Origin: Anarhynchus alexandrinus
Taxonomy: Eukaryota; Chordata; Aves; Charadriiformes; Charadriidae
DNA length: 64,000 nucleotides
Direction: 5' to 3'
Assembly: GCA_008711295.1 (NCBI GenBank)
Contig: VUYV01000053.1
Span: forward strand, 3,320,620 to 3,384,619
Below the pieces are notes generated by a model. That model was given only the letters and a program-made list of their open reading frames with translations, had not been told where the DNA came from and did no database searches. A program made the position numbers and the translations under genes. Below are positions 25,650 to 39,704 of the stretch, piece by piece; position 1 is the stretch's first letter; each line of letters opens with the position of its first letter.

Positions 25650-28600
25650 ATGTAGGCTTCAGTGACAGTCTTCCTTCCAAGGCTTCTTCAAGTGTTTATA
25701 ACTGTAATTATGTCAAATTATGTAAATTAGCCCTGAAAAGACTCCCATCAACTGGGTGGTGTTCAAGAATTTTATTGTTCAGGTTGTTTGTCAAGTCTTC
25801 TCTTAGGGAAATGCTTATTTTGGGAATAGTTTTATGCTGAAAAGTCTTCTAGGTATTTGACAGTTCACCTAGTTCAGTCTGTCTCACCACTTTTTCATTT
25901 AATCAGAACAAAAATAGACCTTATAGAAAAATAGTAAGTGATCATCAGAAATTACACAAGGCAGAGGCGATAGAATTACAATAATTACATGGCAGTAAAA
26001 TGGTCAGCATTTTACTAAAATATTAATTTAAACATGATATCAAGGAAGCTGCTTTGGCATCATGAACCATTAAGAAAGCAAAAACTAACCTCAGTTGCCA
26101 CTGAGTTCCCCTTATTTAGTACTAAACAATTAATCCTGCTCACACCCTGTGAGCTCTTTATGGCAAGGAGGAGGTGCACATGCAGAGTGCTGGTGGCACC
26201 AGTCTGCTCCCCACTGTAACCCAGTGCTTGTGGGACAGTCACTGTCCAGGTGGTCAGTAAAGCTGGTGTCCTTGAGACTGCCATAGTGACTGCATTACAT
26301 GGTCTGTTGTGTGACAGAGAAGGGACTCTGAGATGGAGGAGATGGGGGCCAGTGCACCTGGACAGGTAACTCCCTGGGACATCTTTCAGTAGAAGCTGCT
26401 TATGGCCAAAACCATACTCTTCTGAGCTGACTACCTGACACTATTAAATTTGTTCTGTGTACTTAGAAATAGTACATTCTAAATGCTGCAGACAGGGTTT
26501 TGGAGGGGGTATATTGGTTTGGTTTTTTAAGAAGTTTCTCTGTCTCCAGTCTTATTTCTCAGGTTTATTGCTGACAGAAAGGCAGTTGTGACACAATGCC
26601 TGCCCTACGAGTGAAATTCATCTCTACGTATGTCACCTGGGTGACAGCAGGTCATCTAGAATGTACACTTATGACCTGTTAGGAGTCCTTCAGCAGCATA
26701 ACAAAGGCAAAAGGAGAAAGTTTCTCTGTAATTACTCTTTATCTTGAAGTGTCTTCATGTTTATATTTAGTCAGATAGGGATGTGACTGCGTCTTATGCT
26801 TCTAACCAGACTAGCCACGCTGTCACTATTTGCTGTTAGGAGAAACGTTACAGGTGAGGGCTCTGTGTAAAAAGAGGCATAAGAACATGAGGCAGAGCTA
26901 AAAACCTAAGAGTTTAATCCTTTTAAGTCTGTTGCATGTTGAATTATTTTCAGTACAACAAGCTCTGTTAATCCAAGTAATTCAACTGCCGGTGTGGTTG
27001 CCATAGAAAAGTAAGAAGAGTATGCATCTATAGGGGTGGACACTCATCGCAGACCTCACGGGAGGGAGAGGCTGTGCGGAGCCTGTGCTCAGCACTGTCG
27101 TGTACCAATATCCACTAGCAGTCGCATCTGCCTGTGATGCTGACGTTGCTTTTACATGTTATGGAGAATAATGATTCTAGTCAGTGCTGGGGGTTTCCCC
27201 AGGAATTCTTCTAGTTCAGAAGTGTTCAGAGGGATGGTTTATACTATCCTGAGAAGCTGTAAATAAAATTTGTTGCTGACAAATGTAGTTGCCATATATA
27301 CAATTTCCTAAATATCATAGTAGGAATTGCTTTGGAAGGAAAGGGAGGACAGCTAAGAGCAAATGAACTACTCGGTCGTTACAGTATTCCACAAACATGA
27401 TGAATCAGATCTCATTTAAATAGGTATTAGATAATAGGTAGGTTAAATAGATATTCTATGTAGCTGTATAAAGGAAGAACAGACCTTAAAATTACTCAAA
27501 GCATTTACATCATCTTCCTCCTACAGATTTTGGCCTCTGCCAGACAGTCATTCTGAATTATTCTTTCCTGCCTTTATCTTATGAAATTAAAGGCTGTGCA
27601 ATATTACTGCTAGCTAGAACCATTACCCACAACCACGTCCCAAACAAGTAAGGGAATGCAGGGTGCCGACCGCGTGGCAGGCTTAAACTGGAGGCCTATG
27701 AAGCCAGCAGAGAATCTCTGTACCAATTACATATGCCCCTTTGCTGATCATACACAGTGCTGAAGTGAAGGCCAACACCAATAAATAGCAGATGTTTTCC
27801 TTCTAATGTCCACTCCACGTTTTCAACCCATCCATTAGCCATGGACATTGGTGTACAAGAGGGATTAATTTCAGTAGAACTGTATGTCTAAGGGAATGTT
27901 TGTCCCCATGAACTTTTTCAGATTCTTCCATTATGGGGTAGAAAAACAGCACCATTAATTTATAAAGATTTGAATTTATGCTGTACTTCTAACCCCAAAG
28001 GATACAAATACACTCAATACATATGTGCAGTCTAAGACATGCTGTACTGCCTATACAGCTGTATAATCATGCAGTGCTATCTGCCTGGCAACTCAGAACA
28101 GAAAGTGATTGTGATCCTGTTAAAAGAAACACAGATTTTGATCCTGCAGGAGAAATATAAAGAAAACCAGAACCTAATTATTCAATTAATTGAGCTAACA
28201 GACTAGGTTAAGCCTTGTATTTTTAGTGAGACTACCTGATTTTTAAATAACCAGTGTTGCCAAATGTTCAGTTTTAAACCTTAACCACAAAAGAGCCCTT
28301 CCACGAGCCCCAGGGGCTCCAGTGCAGTGTTGGGGTATGGGTCCAGTACTTCAGCAGCACTTTTTTCTATACTTAGCTACTCTTTGCCCGTCTTTGATGA
28401 ACTGTTACCCTGGCTTACCTGTACTTAATATTTTAACTAACTCAATAACTGCACAAGGTGTTACAGCTGGAGGACTATTCTGCTTAGACGTGAGAAAGTG
28501 ATAGTTAATGTTTTAATTTTCTTTTTGCTCAAGTAAATTTGTCCCTAATTCATGTGCAACTTAACCAATATTCTTGTCATATTAAATACTTTTTAAAAAC

Positions 28601-29419
28601 AGGTGCATTAGAGTATTTGGGTTTTAGACTCCTTGAACTATGTCTTACTATAAGTGTACAAACTCTTTAGTCCCATTTATGCAGAATGGAATTATTCATA
28701 AATACAAAAATCTGAAATCATTCAGTCTCCGTTTTGAATGCTCGACTTCAACTTAAATATGAAAATGTATATGCCAAATGCACACAGAAAAAATATTAAA
28801 TACAAATATTACTATATAATACTGTGTTTTAACAACCAGTGTTAAATTTGCTTGCAGTTATTGCTGTAGTCTGTGGTAACCAAAATTTCCTTGTGTAAGT
28901 TTAGTCTTCTATTTGGAGTAATTTTCTAGTAGCAAGTTCTAATCTTTGCAAATTAGGTGTGTAGAACTTGCCAGCTAGGAAGTTTGTGTGTGAACACAGC
29001 AGTAAAATGAGCTTTTAGTGGGTGTATTTCAAGTCTTTTCCAGCATATCACATTATGCAGTATTTACTCTCCTGAGGACTACATTTAAGCTCCAAAGACA
29101 CTTGTGCTGAATTAATTTAGAAGGAAGTTAACACATACCCATGTTTTTCCTTCAAAACAGATACCCTATTTGCATATTTTAGCATATAATTTTAAACACC
29201 ACATTTATTTACAACGAAATTATTTGTTCTAGTTCCGCCTGATTTTTCCTAATTTCAGATGTCCAGATAGGCTCCATCCAAAAATCACAGATGGCAACTT
29301 CTGCTGACAAGGTACTGCATGGCTTTATACTGACAGACATATAAAAGAATGGCCAAATCCAGAATGTTTTCCTCAACTTGACTGATAACCAACACTTACC
29401 AAATGAAGCGGCTGGGTTA

Positions 29420-29512
29420 CAGGAGATCTGATCTGGGTCCCTCATTTGCGTTACTGGGCCAATCACTTCTTGGGTTCTGCATTCCTCAGCTGTGAGATGG
29501 ATGGAAGTATTT
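29420..29512 (+). mobile_element. Ancient MIR/CORE-SINE-like fragment
   Basis: The order of words follows a MIR core in sense orientation: a TTACTGGGCCAATCACTTCT block resembling the conserved 'tgggcaagtcactt' segment, then TCTGCATTCCTCAGCTGTGAGATGGATGG, resembling 'tgcctcagtttcctcatctgtaaaatggg'. The copy is heavily diverged, as expected for an amniote-age SINE in a bird. The ends are approximate. Confidence 0.5.
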
Positions 29513-29763
29513 TTACTTTCAGCATGCATCTTTTATTATTTCTCATTTCCCAGATGAAAACAAAACTCTGTCCCGATCAAGTCAGTAGAAGTAGTTCCTT
29601 CTTTAGTTCCAATAGAGACAAGGCCGATATGTACGTAAGCAAGGTTTGGCTGCCAAGTAACACCCTACAATCCAAGATGCAAATACTTGTGAGAAATGTT
29701 CACTTGGAAGGCAATTAAATCAGGATACAATAATGATATATATGACAAGAAAAGATGGTTTGT

Positions 29764-29850
29764 TATTTAGTGAGATGATTCAGGCCATCAAGTCTGGTGT
29801 CCTGAACCTGACAGCGACAATAGCCAGTATATCCGAGAAAAAATAGATTC
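29764..29850. mobile_element. Possible old CR1-type LINE fragment
   Basis: The segment contains GGCCATCAAGTCTGGTGTCC, then CTGAACCTGACAGCGACAATAGCCAGTAT. The 'atc(t/a)agtctggt...cctg...ctgacag(t/c)g(g/a)c(c/a)a' order recalls a diverged LINE-like repeat I have seen in bird and reptile DNA. The match is by memory of short words only; the family, orientation and ends are uncertain. Confidence 0.35.
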
Positions 29851-32800
29851 TTTCCATTATTGTCTGAGTAAACTGTGCAAGGTTTGTGCTGCAGCTGCAA
29901 GGACATTCCTTTCCCAATATCAATTACAATCATCTAACAGATTTGTGTGGTTACTAGGAAAAAAGTCATTTTCAATAACTAGATACTGTGACCAAAGTCC
30001 CAAAGAGCCCAACTTAAACTCCCATGTTAGAATATGCAGATTGATTGAAATACTAGTGCAAATTCATTTCTTAATTTTCTTCAGTTCGCACTCAATTTAT
30101 TTCTTGGTCTCTAGAGATTGGTTTAATCATAAGCATATAATGACAACGCAAGCAGTTCAGTTTCTGGGTTAAAATGAATTAGGAAGCCTTCGTATTGAGC
30201 ACTCGGATTAGAAAACCCAGACTAATTGACTACACCACACACACACACAAAAGAAAGAAAATTGTCATTCAACATTTTTGTTTTCCAAAGGAGTTACATT
30301 TTAGTAAGAGTCGTTTCTCACAAAGAACTAGGAATGCATATTTTCTCATATCTAAAATCCGTAAATCTTTGGGAATTTGTTAAGATGTCCAGGGAAAACA
30401 TCTCATCTTTCCCAGGGAAAATATTAAAGTCTTGGGTTTTCTAATTGTGCTGAAAGGAGTTTCTTATTTGTCTGGCTGAAGATGAATAACTAGGTATCCC
30501 CTAAGCTAAGGCTGGTAAATAATAATGTGAACATTTCTTCTTTACATTAGTTTTCTAGGTATGCTACGTTAGAACAATATTTTCATCCATCAGGAGAAAA
30601 AGAGAATGAGTAAGGCAGTAAGTGCTCTTAGGCACGATCTTCATGCTGTGCGTGCTGTGAGTGGATTTTCATTAGCAAACTCATACCGCGTCTTGTGCGC
30701 ACTCCAAAGTGGGGAGGGAAGACACGTTAACGAGTTTTGCACAGACAAACAATGCAGAACAAGCCTTAGAAAGCCACATAAACAGAAGTGATGATTGCTT
30801 CAAAACCAAACAGAAAGGCAAAACCTAGGAATACACAATTTGCCACATTACAGATAAGAAAATTAATTAATTAGATTAATTACCTCATCCAGAAGACTGC
30901 CTCAGGCAAGGGTCAACGCTTGCTGTTTCACAGAAGTCAGTTCTATTCTGAGCCAGCAGTTCACTGTAACACCAGGAGGAGGGTTCCTGTCTTGACCCCT
31001 AATGTGCTCTCTTCATGAAATCCGAGATTTGATTTGTCTGAATGATCATCTCAGCTTGTCTATAAAAAGTTGTTTTATCAGCGCTCTTAAAATTAACCCA
31101 GCCCACTAAAAACATCTAGTCAGCCACTGAGCATTGATGCCTGCAACAATGAATTCAACAGGTTTTCTATACCCGCATAAATCACAGTAGTTGTTGTGTA
31201 TTTCTAACTGTAACAATCCTTTTTACCTTAGAAAGTTCATTTACCGGTTTCACACTGGTATTCACACGTGTTCATACTTTTGATCACTGAAGTTGGATCC
31301 CACTGTAAATTTTTATTTACATCCTATGCAAAGTTCTATTTTTATTTCATTTTAGTATATTTTAGTATACTTTGTAATTCCCCGCTATCTGAATATTCCA
31401 TCACACTTTAAAGCATCTTTGTTGCCTTTTTCTGTCTTCTACTTTAGACATCTTGAAGCAAGCCTAGATCAAGGCAGATAAATCAAGCCTGACTTGTTTG
31501 CAGAAGTCATTTATATGTAATCTCAGAATGAAAAAGAAAAAGGTAACTTTTCTAAGCTTTTCACAAAATGTATTTGTAAAACATGCAAATAAAGCCAATG
31601 TATCCAGTACTCCCATCTTTTTCCTAGTTATATCACAATATTGTTTCTCTACACAGGCAGTTACTGTATGGCACAATCCATGAAAAGAAAGATTATGTAA
31701 GAAAAAATTTTCTATTTTTTAGTTAGAGCAAAACTACTCTGCAGAAAACACTGGTGCAGAGCATTACCTTTGGATTCTTCTCTATAGGCCAGGTCTCGCT
31801 CAAGACCTGTGAATCATCTCTCACCAACATGCGATTCTGGAGGTTATTCTTTTATGACTGTCAGTTCTCAAAAAGGCATTCTGTTTATTTCTAAATGAAT
31901 CATCCCATTAGCTTGTTACTCAGGACAGCAGCTGTAGTCAGAAAAGCCATGAGCATCATTATCAACTGCATAGCGTAAAGCTAGTTTTGCCTTTTCTACA
32001 AAGGACTTATTAGCTATCAGAAGATCAACATAATATATCCTCATCTGGATTTGTTGCCAAAACAAAACCAAACAATATGTTCAGCTGTAAATTCTGCATT
32101 TAGCCATAACTATCAGGGCTATGAACAGATAAAAGATTCCCTTTTAAAACTACTTCCCACCTACCCCCCAGCCCCCACCAGAAACAGTGTTCAATAACTA
32201 ATTTTAAAAAACCCATATTGAATACCTAGAATATTTGGTTTTGCAGATGTTTTTCTACTAATATGTCAGAAAGATTTCCTTGCCACTGCTGATACAATAA
32301 TGATTCATATTTACTTTCTGAACAATCCCTTATGATCTTTCTAGTCGGGCTAATGTATTCTACTCCAAAGCCTACTTCAATTTTCTTAGTTTTACCACCA
32401 TTTTCTGTAGTAAATGTGTTTTCAGCTATTCTATCCTGAAGAGCTTCTTTGTATTTCAGTGAAGGCTTGAATTTATTTCTTTGAGAGGTATTATTTTCTT
32501 AATCTTGCTATTAACAATGGTCCTTTGTAATCTGTTATAAATCTGTGATAAAATTTTATATATATGTGGAAAATACTACTGATGGATATAAATCCATACA
32601 TTCAATTTCTGATTTTTATGCTGTTTCTCTGTGATTTGTTTTCTGTTCCAATTACATTCTCTGTATGAAACTGCAATTTCCTTTTGCAAGGTTTAATTGC
32701 TTTTATTTAAATACTTTAATTAACAGTATTGTGTATTTCCATATCCCGAAGGTTTAACTATTACACCTTTAGTGGCTCAGAACCGAGACTGCTCTATGTT

Positions 32801-33171
32801 CAAGTAGCCAATCTAGATTAAACAAAACAAAAAATGATTGCACATTCCAGTAGTTCCTAAAACCTAGTTTGGATATACAGATAAGGCTTCAGTATTGGAT
32901 TTGTTACAGCTGCAGTATTAAAAATTTGTTGCAGCAATAGAAAAGTTTAGCATTTATGATTATGTAAAATCTGAACACTCACTCAGAAGTCTCAGTAGTG
33001 GAATGAGACAAAGTGTGATATAGACATTAAATAGTTGTAACTGTTGAATCATGCATCTAATTCCATTGTCAGATGATGTTTCTTAGTACTTACTCATTAG
33101 GTACCAATGAGTGGATATAAGACCAGTGCTCAGATGGCTTCCTGACAACAGAACCTGAGTGCAGGAGGAGG

Positions 33172-33199
33172 GGAAAAAAAAAATATATATTTTTTTTCC
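33172..33199. repeat. AT-rich near-palindrome (A-run, TATATA, T-run)
   Basis: A run of A is followed by TATATA and a run of T, flanked by GG on one side and CC on the other. The two arms are nearly perfect complements, so the tract could extrude as a hairpin or cruciform. It is more likely simple-sequence noise in an AT-rich intron and may be length-polymorphic. Confidence 0.6.
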
Positions 33200-36100
33200 T
33201 TAAGAAACAGTTTGCTTGATCCCTATTATAACTCCACCTAAGTTTATGTTGTACACAGTAATTAGTCTGGGTTAGTATTTCAGTTAGTAAATTCACATTT
33301 TAAAAGTGTCTGGTAAAGATTCTCATTTGCCTATGTAACTGTACATAACGATCTAAATAGCTGACAGACAACATTTTTTAATATGTAACACCACTGTAGA
33401 TAATACTTCATACACGCAATAGCAGTTAAATTTTCACAGTAGTCATATCAAATATATTAGGAACCAAACGCCTTTGAAGAAGAGCAACAGCTAACAATAT
33501 ACTTCAATGAGGAATATTCAATTTAAATAGTTAAAATTAATTTTTGAAAGTTCTGAACAACAAAGAGTATGTTAGAGAGTCTGCTTTACTTACAGAGCAC
33601 CTGTTCCCAAAGAGTTGGAAAATTTGTCATGCTGCTTTAGATTTGAGAAGGAATTAATCAGTTACCTATCTATAGCATTATATATGCCTATGTCCTTTAT
33701 ACCGCTACAAAGCAGAAATACTAAACTCAATAACAACATCCAGTATTTTCAAGCAATGGGCAATACTGAAAATACACGAATTACTGTATGGGATAAATTA
33801 TTCACTTTTTCCTATAAACACTTTCTCACTGCAGCAACATCCATACAGAAGTGACCGCATAGAAGACAAAATGACTTGTAAAAATGGGGTCATTTTTTTT
33901 AAAGATTAAATTTGGTGTACTAACAGTCAGTGAAAATTCACCCCAGTATTCTGGGGAAATGAATGAGAAAATCATGCATTCTGTCTGGAGTGGAGATTAT
34001 CTATATTATATACACCTCAGCACAAGTCTGATTCAAATGTATCAAAGCAACAGCGAAGATTAGAATTTCGGCCTCAAAGGTAGAGCGAACATGTAAATAT
34101 TTGAGGTCACTGATTGAGGTACAAATAGAAAATTATAGACTAGGGAATGCAATGATCTATATAGCATACGTGACAGGAGATTGGATACACTTACTAACTT
34201 TGTAAGACCTTATTTTTTTAAATAGCCATGATTAGGCAAGCTGAAAAGACCACTTATTTTTTTTCTCTTCTACCTAGAATAATATGAACTTTATTGTGAT
34301 GAGCAAAAAGTAGGTTTAAACTCTGTAACAAAAGTGTATTATGCTTTATAGTAATTTGTTAAAGATTTTCAGTAATGCTGACAACCTCCAGCGTTCATTT
34401 AACATCCCTCATTTTTACAAGTGATCAAACCCTGTCTTAAGTTTCCTGCCCAAGAGCTTTCACTAGCTTCTGAAGCCCTGGTTCAGTCTAGATGCCGTAT
34501 CATTGGATAAATTCTGCTGTAGTGAAAAACTTGAAAGGAAACCTCTTACATATGGCAGATATGCAGAAAGTACAATAATTCTAAAGGAAGTCAAAAAGTA
34601 CTGCTTTCTACTCTCTGTGTTATGGCACATTGCAATAGCTATTGGTCATAGCAGGCTGCGTGACTTGAGATAGTGTTTACAGTAAAGGTACACTCATGAA
34701 GCGCTCAGTCAGTTTTATATGTGTCTAAGGCTACCAGCAGGAGTTGAGAGCATTTTTGCTTCTCACAGGAATTGCTTCAATTTGTGTTGCAAAACCCATC
34801 AAGATTTCAGTCAAACTTCTTAGTGCTGTCACATTTGGTCTATTTATATGAAGTAGTTGACCTCGATATTTATTTATCCTCCTGAGACTTCTGCTGACTT
34901 TGAGCTCCCTTCTCATCATCCACGATCTTAATCCTAATTCTGTTCAGGGCAGAATTCCTCTTTAGCTTGTTTCAGCCTATAGAATATATTTTATATACCA
35001 TGATTAAAGACGTTACCCTAGGCTATCAATTTTTTGCCTTTAAATTGAGAAGTAGGGGTCTTAACCTAGGATGGGGAAAGGGAACCAGATAGGCCGTTTG
35101 CCTTTCACTCCGCCTGAAGCATAGTGTTACAATAAAGAATTTTGCTGAGCAAGCAGTAAACATGACTGTCAGAGTTTTATACAAGTTTTACTAAATGGTT
35201 ATAAAAAAATGAATTAGCTAAAAGGACACCTTTGTCTGCATTTGGCTTTAGGGCTCCAAATGCTAAGGATGATGACAGATTGCAGAAACCCCTCAAGAAT
35301 ACTGTAATTTGGAGGCCAAGCCAGTCAGAGCAGCAAAATGCAGTGTTAGCTTTCAGAGCGTCAGTCCTGCTTGCTCGCTTGCTTTCAGTGGAGTTACTCG
35401 GTTCCTATGCTTTAATGATGAAACAGGTCTCTAGTTCAGGCCTTGCAACATATAGTGGGTGCACTGTCATCACCATGGAGATAACAGACCAATGCCACCA
35501 TTGCAGGCTTGCATTAGGCATGTGAAGGGGGAAAAAAAATGAACGCAATTAAGTAGGGTAACAACAGGAAATTTTAAGTAAGCACTATCCAAACCCTTCT
35601 GCCTGTACTTCAGAGCAATTCTTTCATTTATATGCTTACTGAAAGGAACCAAAGCTGTGCAGACTGCATCCTCTCCCAGGGATTAAGCCATGGCTCTGCA
35701 CAGACCTCACATCTCCAAGTTGTTCTGTTTCTAACAGGACTTGAATCTTTTCGTTTCTCTTTTGTGAGGGGAAAAAAAAAAAAAATCATGCTGCTAAAAG
35801 CATCGGTGCTCTCTACAACACTCAATTCACACATATTAGCCACTACTTAACTTTGGTGTCTCTTTTATGTTCCAGACAGTGGCTCCAATGTACTCAGCAG
35901 GGTGATTTTCAGTAGCCCCTGCCGAGTGCTTTGCAGCACATCAAAAAGAGCTTCCTTGGCTTTTTCTCTCCCGAGTCACTTGTTTCTGTTAAATAGAAGC
36001 GGAATTTCACATGAGGGTACATCAGGAAAAGAAAAGGGGGGGTGGGTGTTGTGTGATTTTTTTAGTTGCTTGCTGGTTTTGTTTTTTCTTAGGAGGGGCT

Positions 36101-39100
36101 TACACTTTGTTTATGTAGCTGCCTGTATTAAAGTATTTTGCATGGATCCATTTACTGTAACACCTACCTGTGTTCTAGATGATTTAGGACAGAGGAAAAA
36201 CATTGTCTCCACTGTGGACATCTTCCTCTACCCTGAAATCCTCAAGGGGAATAGAAGGCCTTTGGCCCATTCAAGTGAAAGAAACCCTTGACCATTGAAA
36301 GAAATGGGATTTAGGCAGAAAGAAATTCCAACTCAGCATGGCAGTATTTAAGACTTAGTGCTGTGGCTTCCTCTACCTAGCAGAGCTCTAGGTTAGGTGA
36401 CTGGGGCCTATACACAGTCCTCGGGGAGAAGAAATAGGCACCAAAGAATAGGATTCACCAAGTGCAGCCAACAAACCAGGTGGTTGCCCCAGCCCAGCTG
36501 CTGAAGTCCCTAAATATAAGCATTCTTCACCCGCTGTGCAAGAGCCAATCAACAAACTGAGTCGAGATATTTGTCTTTATTTCAGTTCTGCAGGATTAGG
36601 TGCGAGGCATCTACCGCAGCCAGCACACCTCTTGGGAAACACATAGAGCCTTTCATACAAAAATGTAACAAGGAAAAAAAATGGCATTAAAATAGCTGAT
36701 TGGTCACTTGTAAATTATATAACAGGAACTCATTTGTGAATGTCCTAATTTCTGTCTGGCTCATTATACTAAGGTAGTCTTACATTTACATAGAAAATCT
36801 TTTCCTAGAGGTGTGATTTTTAGTATTAAAATTATCTACGGTAACTAGAGGCTATACCTTCATCCTATCAGCTCCCACTAGGTTACTGTTTAACTTTCTG
36901 TGCTGTTGGGGTTCCTGTTGGAACAACGGCTAGCTTCAAGACTGGATTATTTATGTTTATGGGCTTTTTGGTTTAGGGACTTTCTATTCCTGTTGCCATG
37001 ATTTCAGAGCAGGCCGTCATGTTGGCTCAATTTTGTGGATTTTTAGCTCTTTTTGACACGAAAGCCAGCTAGGCCTGCGCACCCTAGCTCATCCCTCTTC
37101 ATAAGCATAAAAGCTGTTCTCGGGATGGACACCGTCATTTCACAGAGTTTGGGCAAGGCGAGTTGTACTAGGGAAACACTTGCGTTTTAGCTGTCATGCT
37201 TTATATAAAATGGAGAGAATTAATTCTGTTCCTTCAGTTATGCTAAGTTAGAAATGACAGGAGAAGTCTAAAGTACCATACCCAGATTCATAACCCAGGT
37301 CCAAAAATCAGGCAAGTACCGGAGCTCATTTAGTCTCTCATAACTGGTTAGTTTTCTGACAAGACAGAAAGTGGGATGTCTTTCTTTTGCTTCCTTAGTG
37401 CAGGATCTGAGCTGAGAATGTCTTAGACAACGAAACTGAGACAAGGACCACCTGATAAATGAGAGATACAGAACTACTTAACTTAAATGACAGCAACACA
37501 AGCACCTCCAGCATCAGTTGGAAGCACAAGGAAGTTGATCACAATTTTGGGTTTAGGCAGAAACACTTGTGGTAAACTGTAATTCCCAATTTAAACATGG
37601 GAGCTGACCCTGTTTACCAACGAAACACTGAGTCTATGCAGAGAAAAAACGTAATCAACAGTTTTCATTAAGAATAGAAACCATATGTTTTGCTAAAATG
37701 AGACAAAACTAAACAAAACAACATAACTGTTTCTTTTAGCAAGAGGAAAATAGCCATTACCTTAGAGTTTTATATCTGAAGCACCTAATTCAAAGCTCAT
37801 GGAACTAATTTGGGGGAAAAAAAAAAAAAAATCTCACCACAGTGAGCTTTAGAAGGCCAAAGTAACTTGGGGGGATAGGGAGAGTGCGTGTTTAGCATAA
37901 GGGAACAAACAGCATATAATGAAGCTTTGACTAATTTCCCATCCTAGTTTCTTCCAATTTCTTGTACGTCAAACAGTTTTATTGCTTATAGATAGCTTAG
38001 AGTTTATGCTCCCACTAGACACCCAAATTTAACTACCATTATTAATATGAATGTCAATAATGGTTATACAGCAGTGGGAAAATACAGTTCACTCAGCATT
38101 TTGTTATGGTGGTATATTAGAGTCCCTACTGTAAGCCTGTGCCTAATAAATTAATCAGTGAACACTGTATCTAGACTGCACGTGGGCCTACCAAGGGGGG
38201 TTTATGGGAGCCTCATGTTTTGAATTTTGTGGATTGTTCTAGAAATGGTCTCTCTCTTACCCAAACCCATATTTAAAACTCAGACCTTACAAACCTAATT
38301 CTGCATTTCATTAGCCAGTCCCAAAAATGTTTTTAGAAGTCACTTCTCAGAGAAAGTACTTCCTAAGTATTACTGGTAGGATGGGAGGAGAGGAGACCCC
38401 CCCCCAGTCACCTGTCTGAATGAAGCAGAACCTGTGCTGAATGGCATGAGCTACCCTTGTCTTCTCTGAAAAAGCAAACTCAGCATTTCTATGGCATTTC
38501 TGACAAGACTTATCACAGTTATGACTTTCTAACGCAAGGCACAACACAGATGAGGTGGGGGATTTTGTATGGGATTGGTGCTTGCGGTTGTTTTTTTTTT
38601 ATAGCAATTAGTTTCTCCCCATTGTACAAATAAGTAATTTAAATGTGGCTGCTCTTTCCATACTTCAGCTGTACTAATCTGTACTAATTTACACTCTGTC
38701 ATCCAATTTGCAGATTAAGCCAGTGATTCTCTACTACACAGGTCCAAGATACTCTAGAGAAAGACGGACTTTCAGACCTCTGTGCAAATTACTGTACTCC
38801 ATATATCTTGGAAGAAACTTCTCAGACGCTAATGTGTACAAATTATCTATTATCTTTATTACACAGGAGAGAGGGTGAAAGAACAACTGAAACCAAAATT
38901 AAAGGAAAAAAAAAATTTAAGTCACCTACACGATGATTTAACTGTAATTTATGTCTATAGTTAACTGTGTGATAGCCCCAGTGATTTAAGATTTCCTGCG
39001 ACTCAACAGTGAAGATAGGGCTTTAATATGGCAGTATTAAGCTGAGAATGGAACAGAGTCAATACTGAGGATTAGCAAGGTAAGATTAGAAAAGACAGTT

Positions 39101-39557
39101 CATTTCAGAATTCAAAGAATAAACAATTTTTTGCATTTTATCCTACGTACAGGACACCCCTGGCCAAGGTAGTAGTCCTCTTTTGCCTTTTTTTGATGTT
39201 TTGGAGGTGCAGCACAGGCACTAAGCACTGAAGCAAACAGGAAGGCTTTTGGCTCATGGTTAAAAAGCATGGCCAGAAACACAGCTCGATTCTAGAAACC
39301 CTATTTGCTGAAATGGTAACCAGACAATTGAGGCTATTCTAAGTTACATCAGCGATTAAATCAGCCTGTGACAGAAGGAACCTTCACTCCAAAGCCAACC
39401 TAGTGCTTATCTTGTCTCTAACTGAAACATTTTTCACAGTAGCAGTGCACTTTAGTAGATGGACATTGGAATATTCTCTGTATTATCACACAGTAACAAT
39501 GCAACAAGTTCACAATGTTTAATCCAAACACTTCTCTTTTTTTCCCTGTCTTTAAAG

Positions 39558-39704
39558 GGAGGTCCAATCCAGAACCGAAAATCCAAGCGTTGCCTGGAAT
39601 TGCAGGAAAACAATGAAAATGAATTTGGATTTCAACTCGTCCTTCAGAAATGCACTGGACAACGTTGGTCTATAACAAATGTCCTGAAAAGCTTGTCATC
39701 ATAG
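39558..39704 (+). CDS. GALNT18: GALNT18-like N-acetylgalactosaminyltransferase, terminal coding exon with stop
   Basis: The exon encodes the last 48 residues of the enzyme and a TAG stop at 39702-39704. The reading frame continues the exon at 23197-23361 in phase 0 (…FTQ|GGPIQ…). It completes the last ricin-type trefoil repeat: RCLEL with Cys12, a variable acidic NNENE loop, then LQKC with Cys32 and GQRW, the QxW signature (residues 35-37) typical of this fold. The protein ends four residues after TNVLK, in SLSS. In this family the lectin domain modulates recognition of already glycosylated peptides and sits in the Golgi lumen. The acceptor is CTTTAAAG|GGAGG after a T-rich tract, which is acceptable though not the strongest form. 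I see no frameshift or premature stop. The paralogue assignment has the same caveat as the previous exon: family firm, GALNT18 likely, another Y-subgroup member possible. Confidence 0.9.
   Translation, partial: GGPIQNRKSKRCLELQENNENEFGFQLVLQKCTGQRWSITNVLKSLSS

Larger units (their letters stand above)
23362..39557 (+). other. GALNT18: Last intron of the GALNT18-like gene (16.2 kb, phase 0)
   Basis: The intron runs from GTAATC at 23362 to the acceptor TTTAAAG ending at 39557, which follows a T/C-rich tract beginning about 39530. It separates two exons that continue the same lectin domain in phase 0. If the donor were ignored, translation would read 11 more residues and stop at 23395-23397. I see no further coding exon. 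Inside are a MIR-like SINE (29420-29512), a possible old LINE fragment (29764-29850), an AT palindrome (33172-33199), homopolymer A runs (for example 35772-35785 and about 37817-37831), and a possible alternative terminal exon with its own AATAAA (25644-25649). The remainder is unique AT-rich sequence. Confidence 0.82.

Noticed and set aside
29209..29529. 106-codon open frame on the minus strand
   Set aside because: It overlaps the antisense of the MIR-like fragment and shows no recognisable domain.
35902..36291. 129-codon open frame in the last intron
   Set aside because: No domain, low-complexity hydrophobic composition from T-rich DNA, and no splice support linking it to the gene.
36290..36330. 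Possible old amniote repeat (GAAAGAAATGGGATTTAGGC)
   Set aside because: A single short word match is not enough to assign a family.
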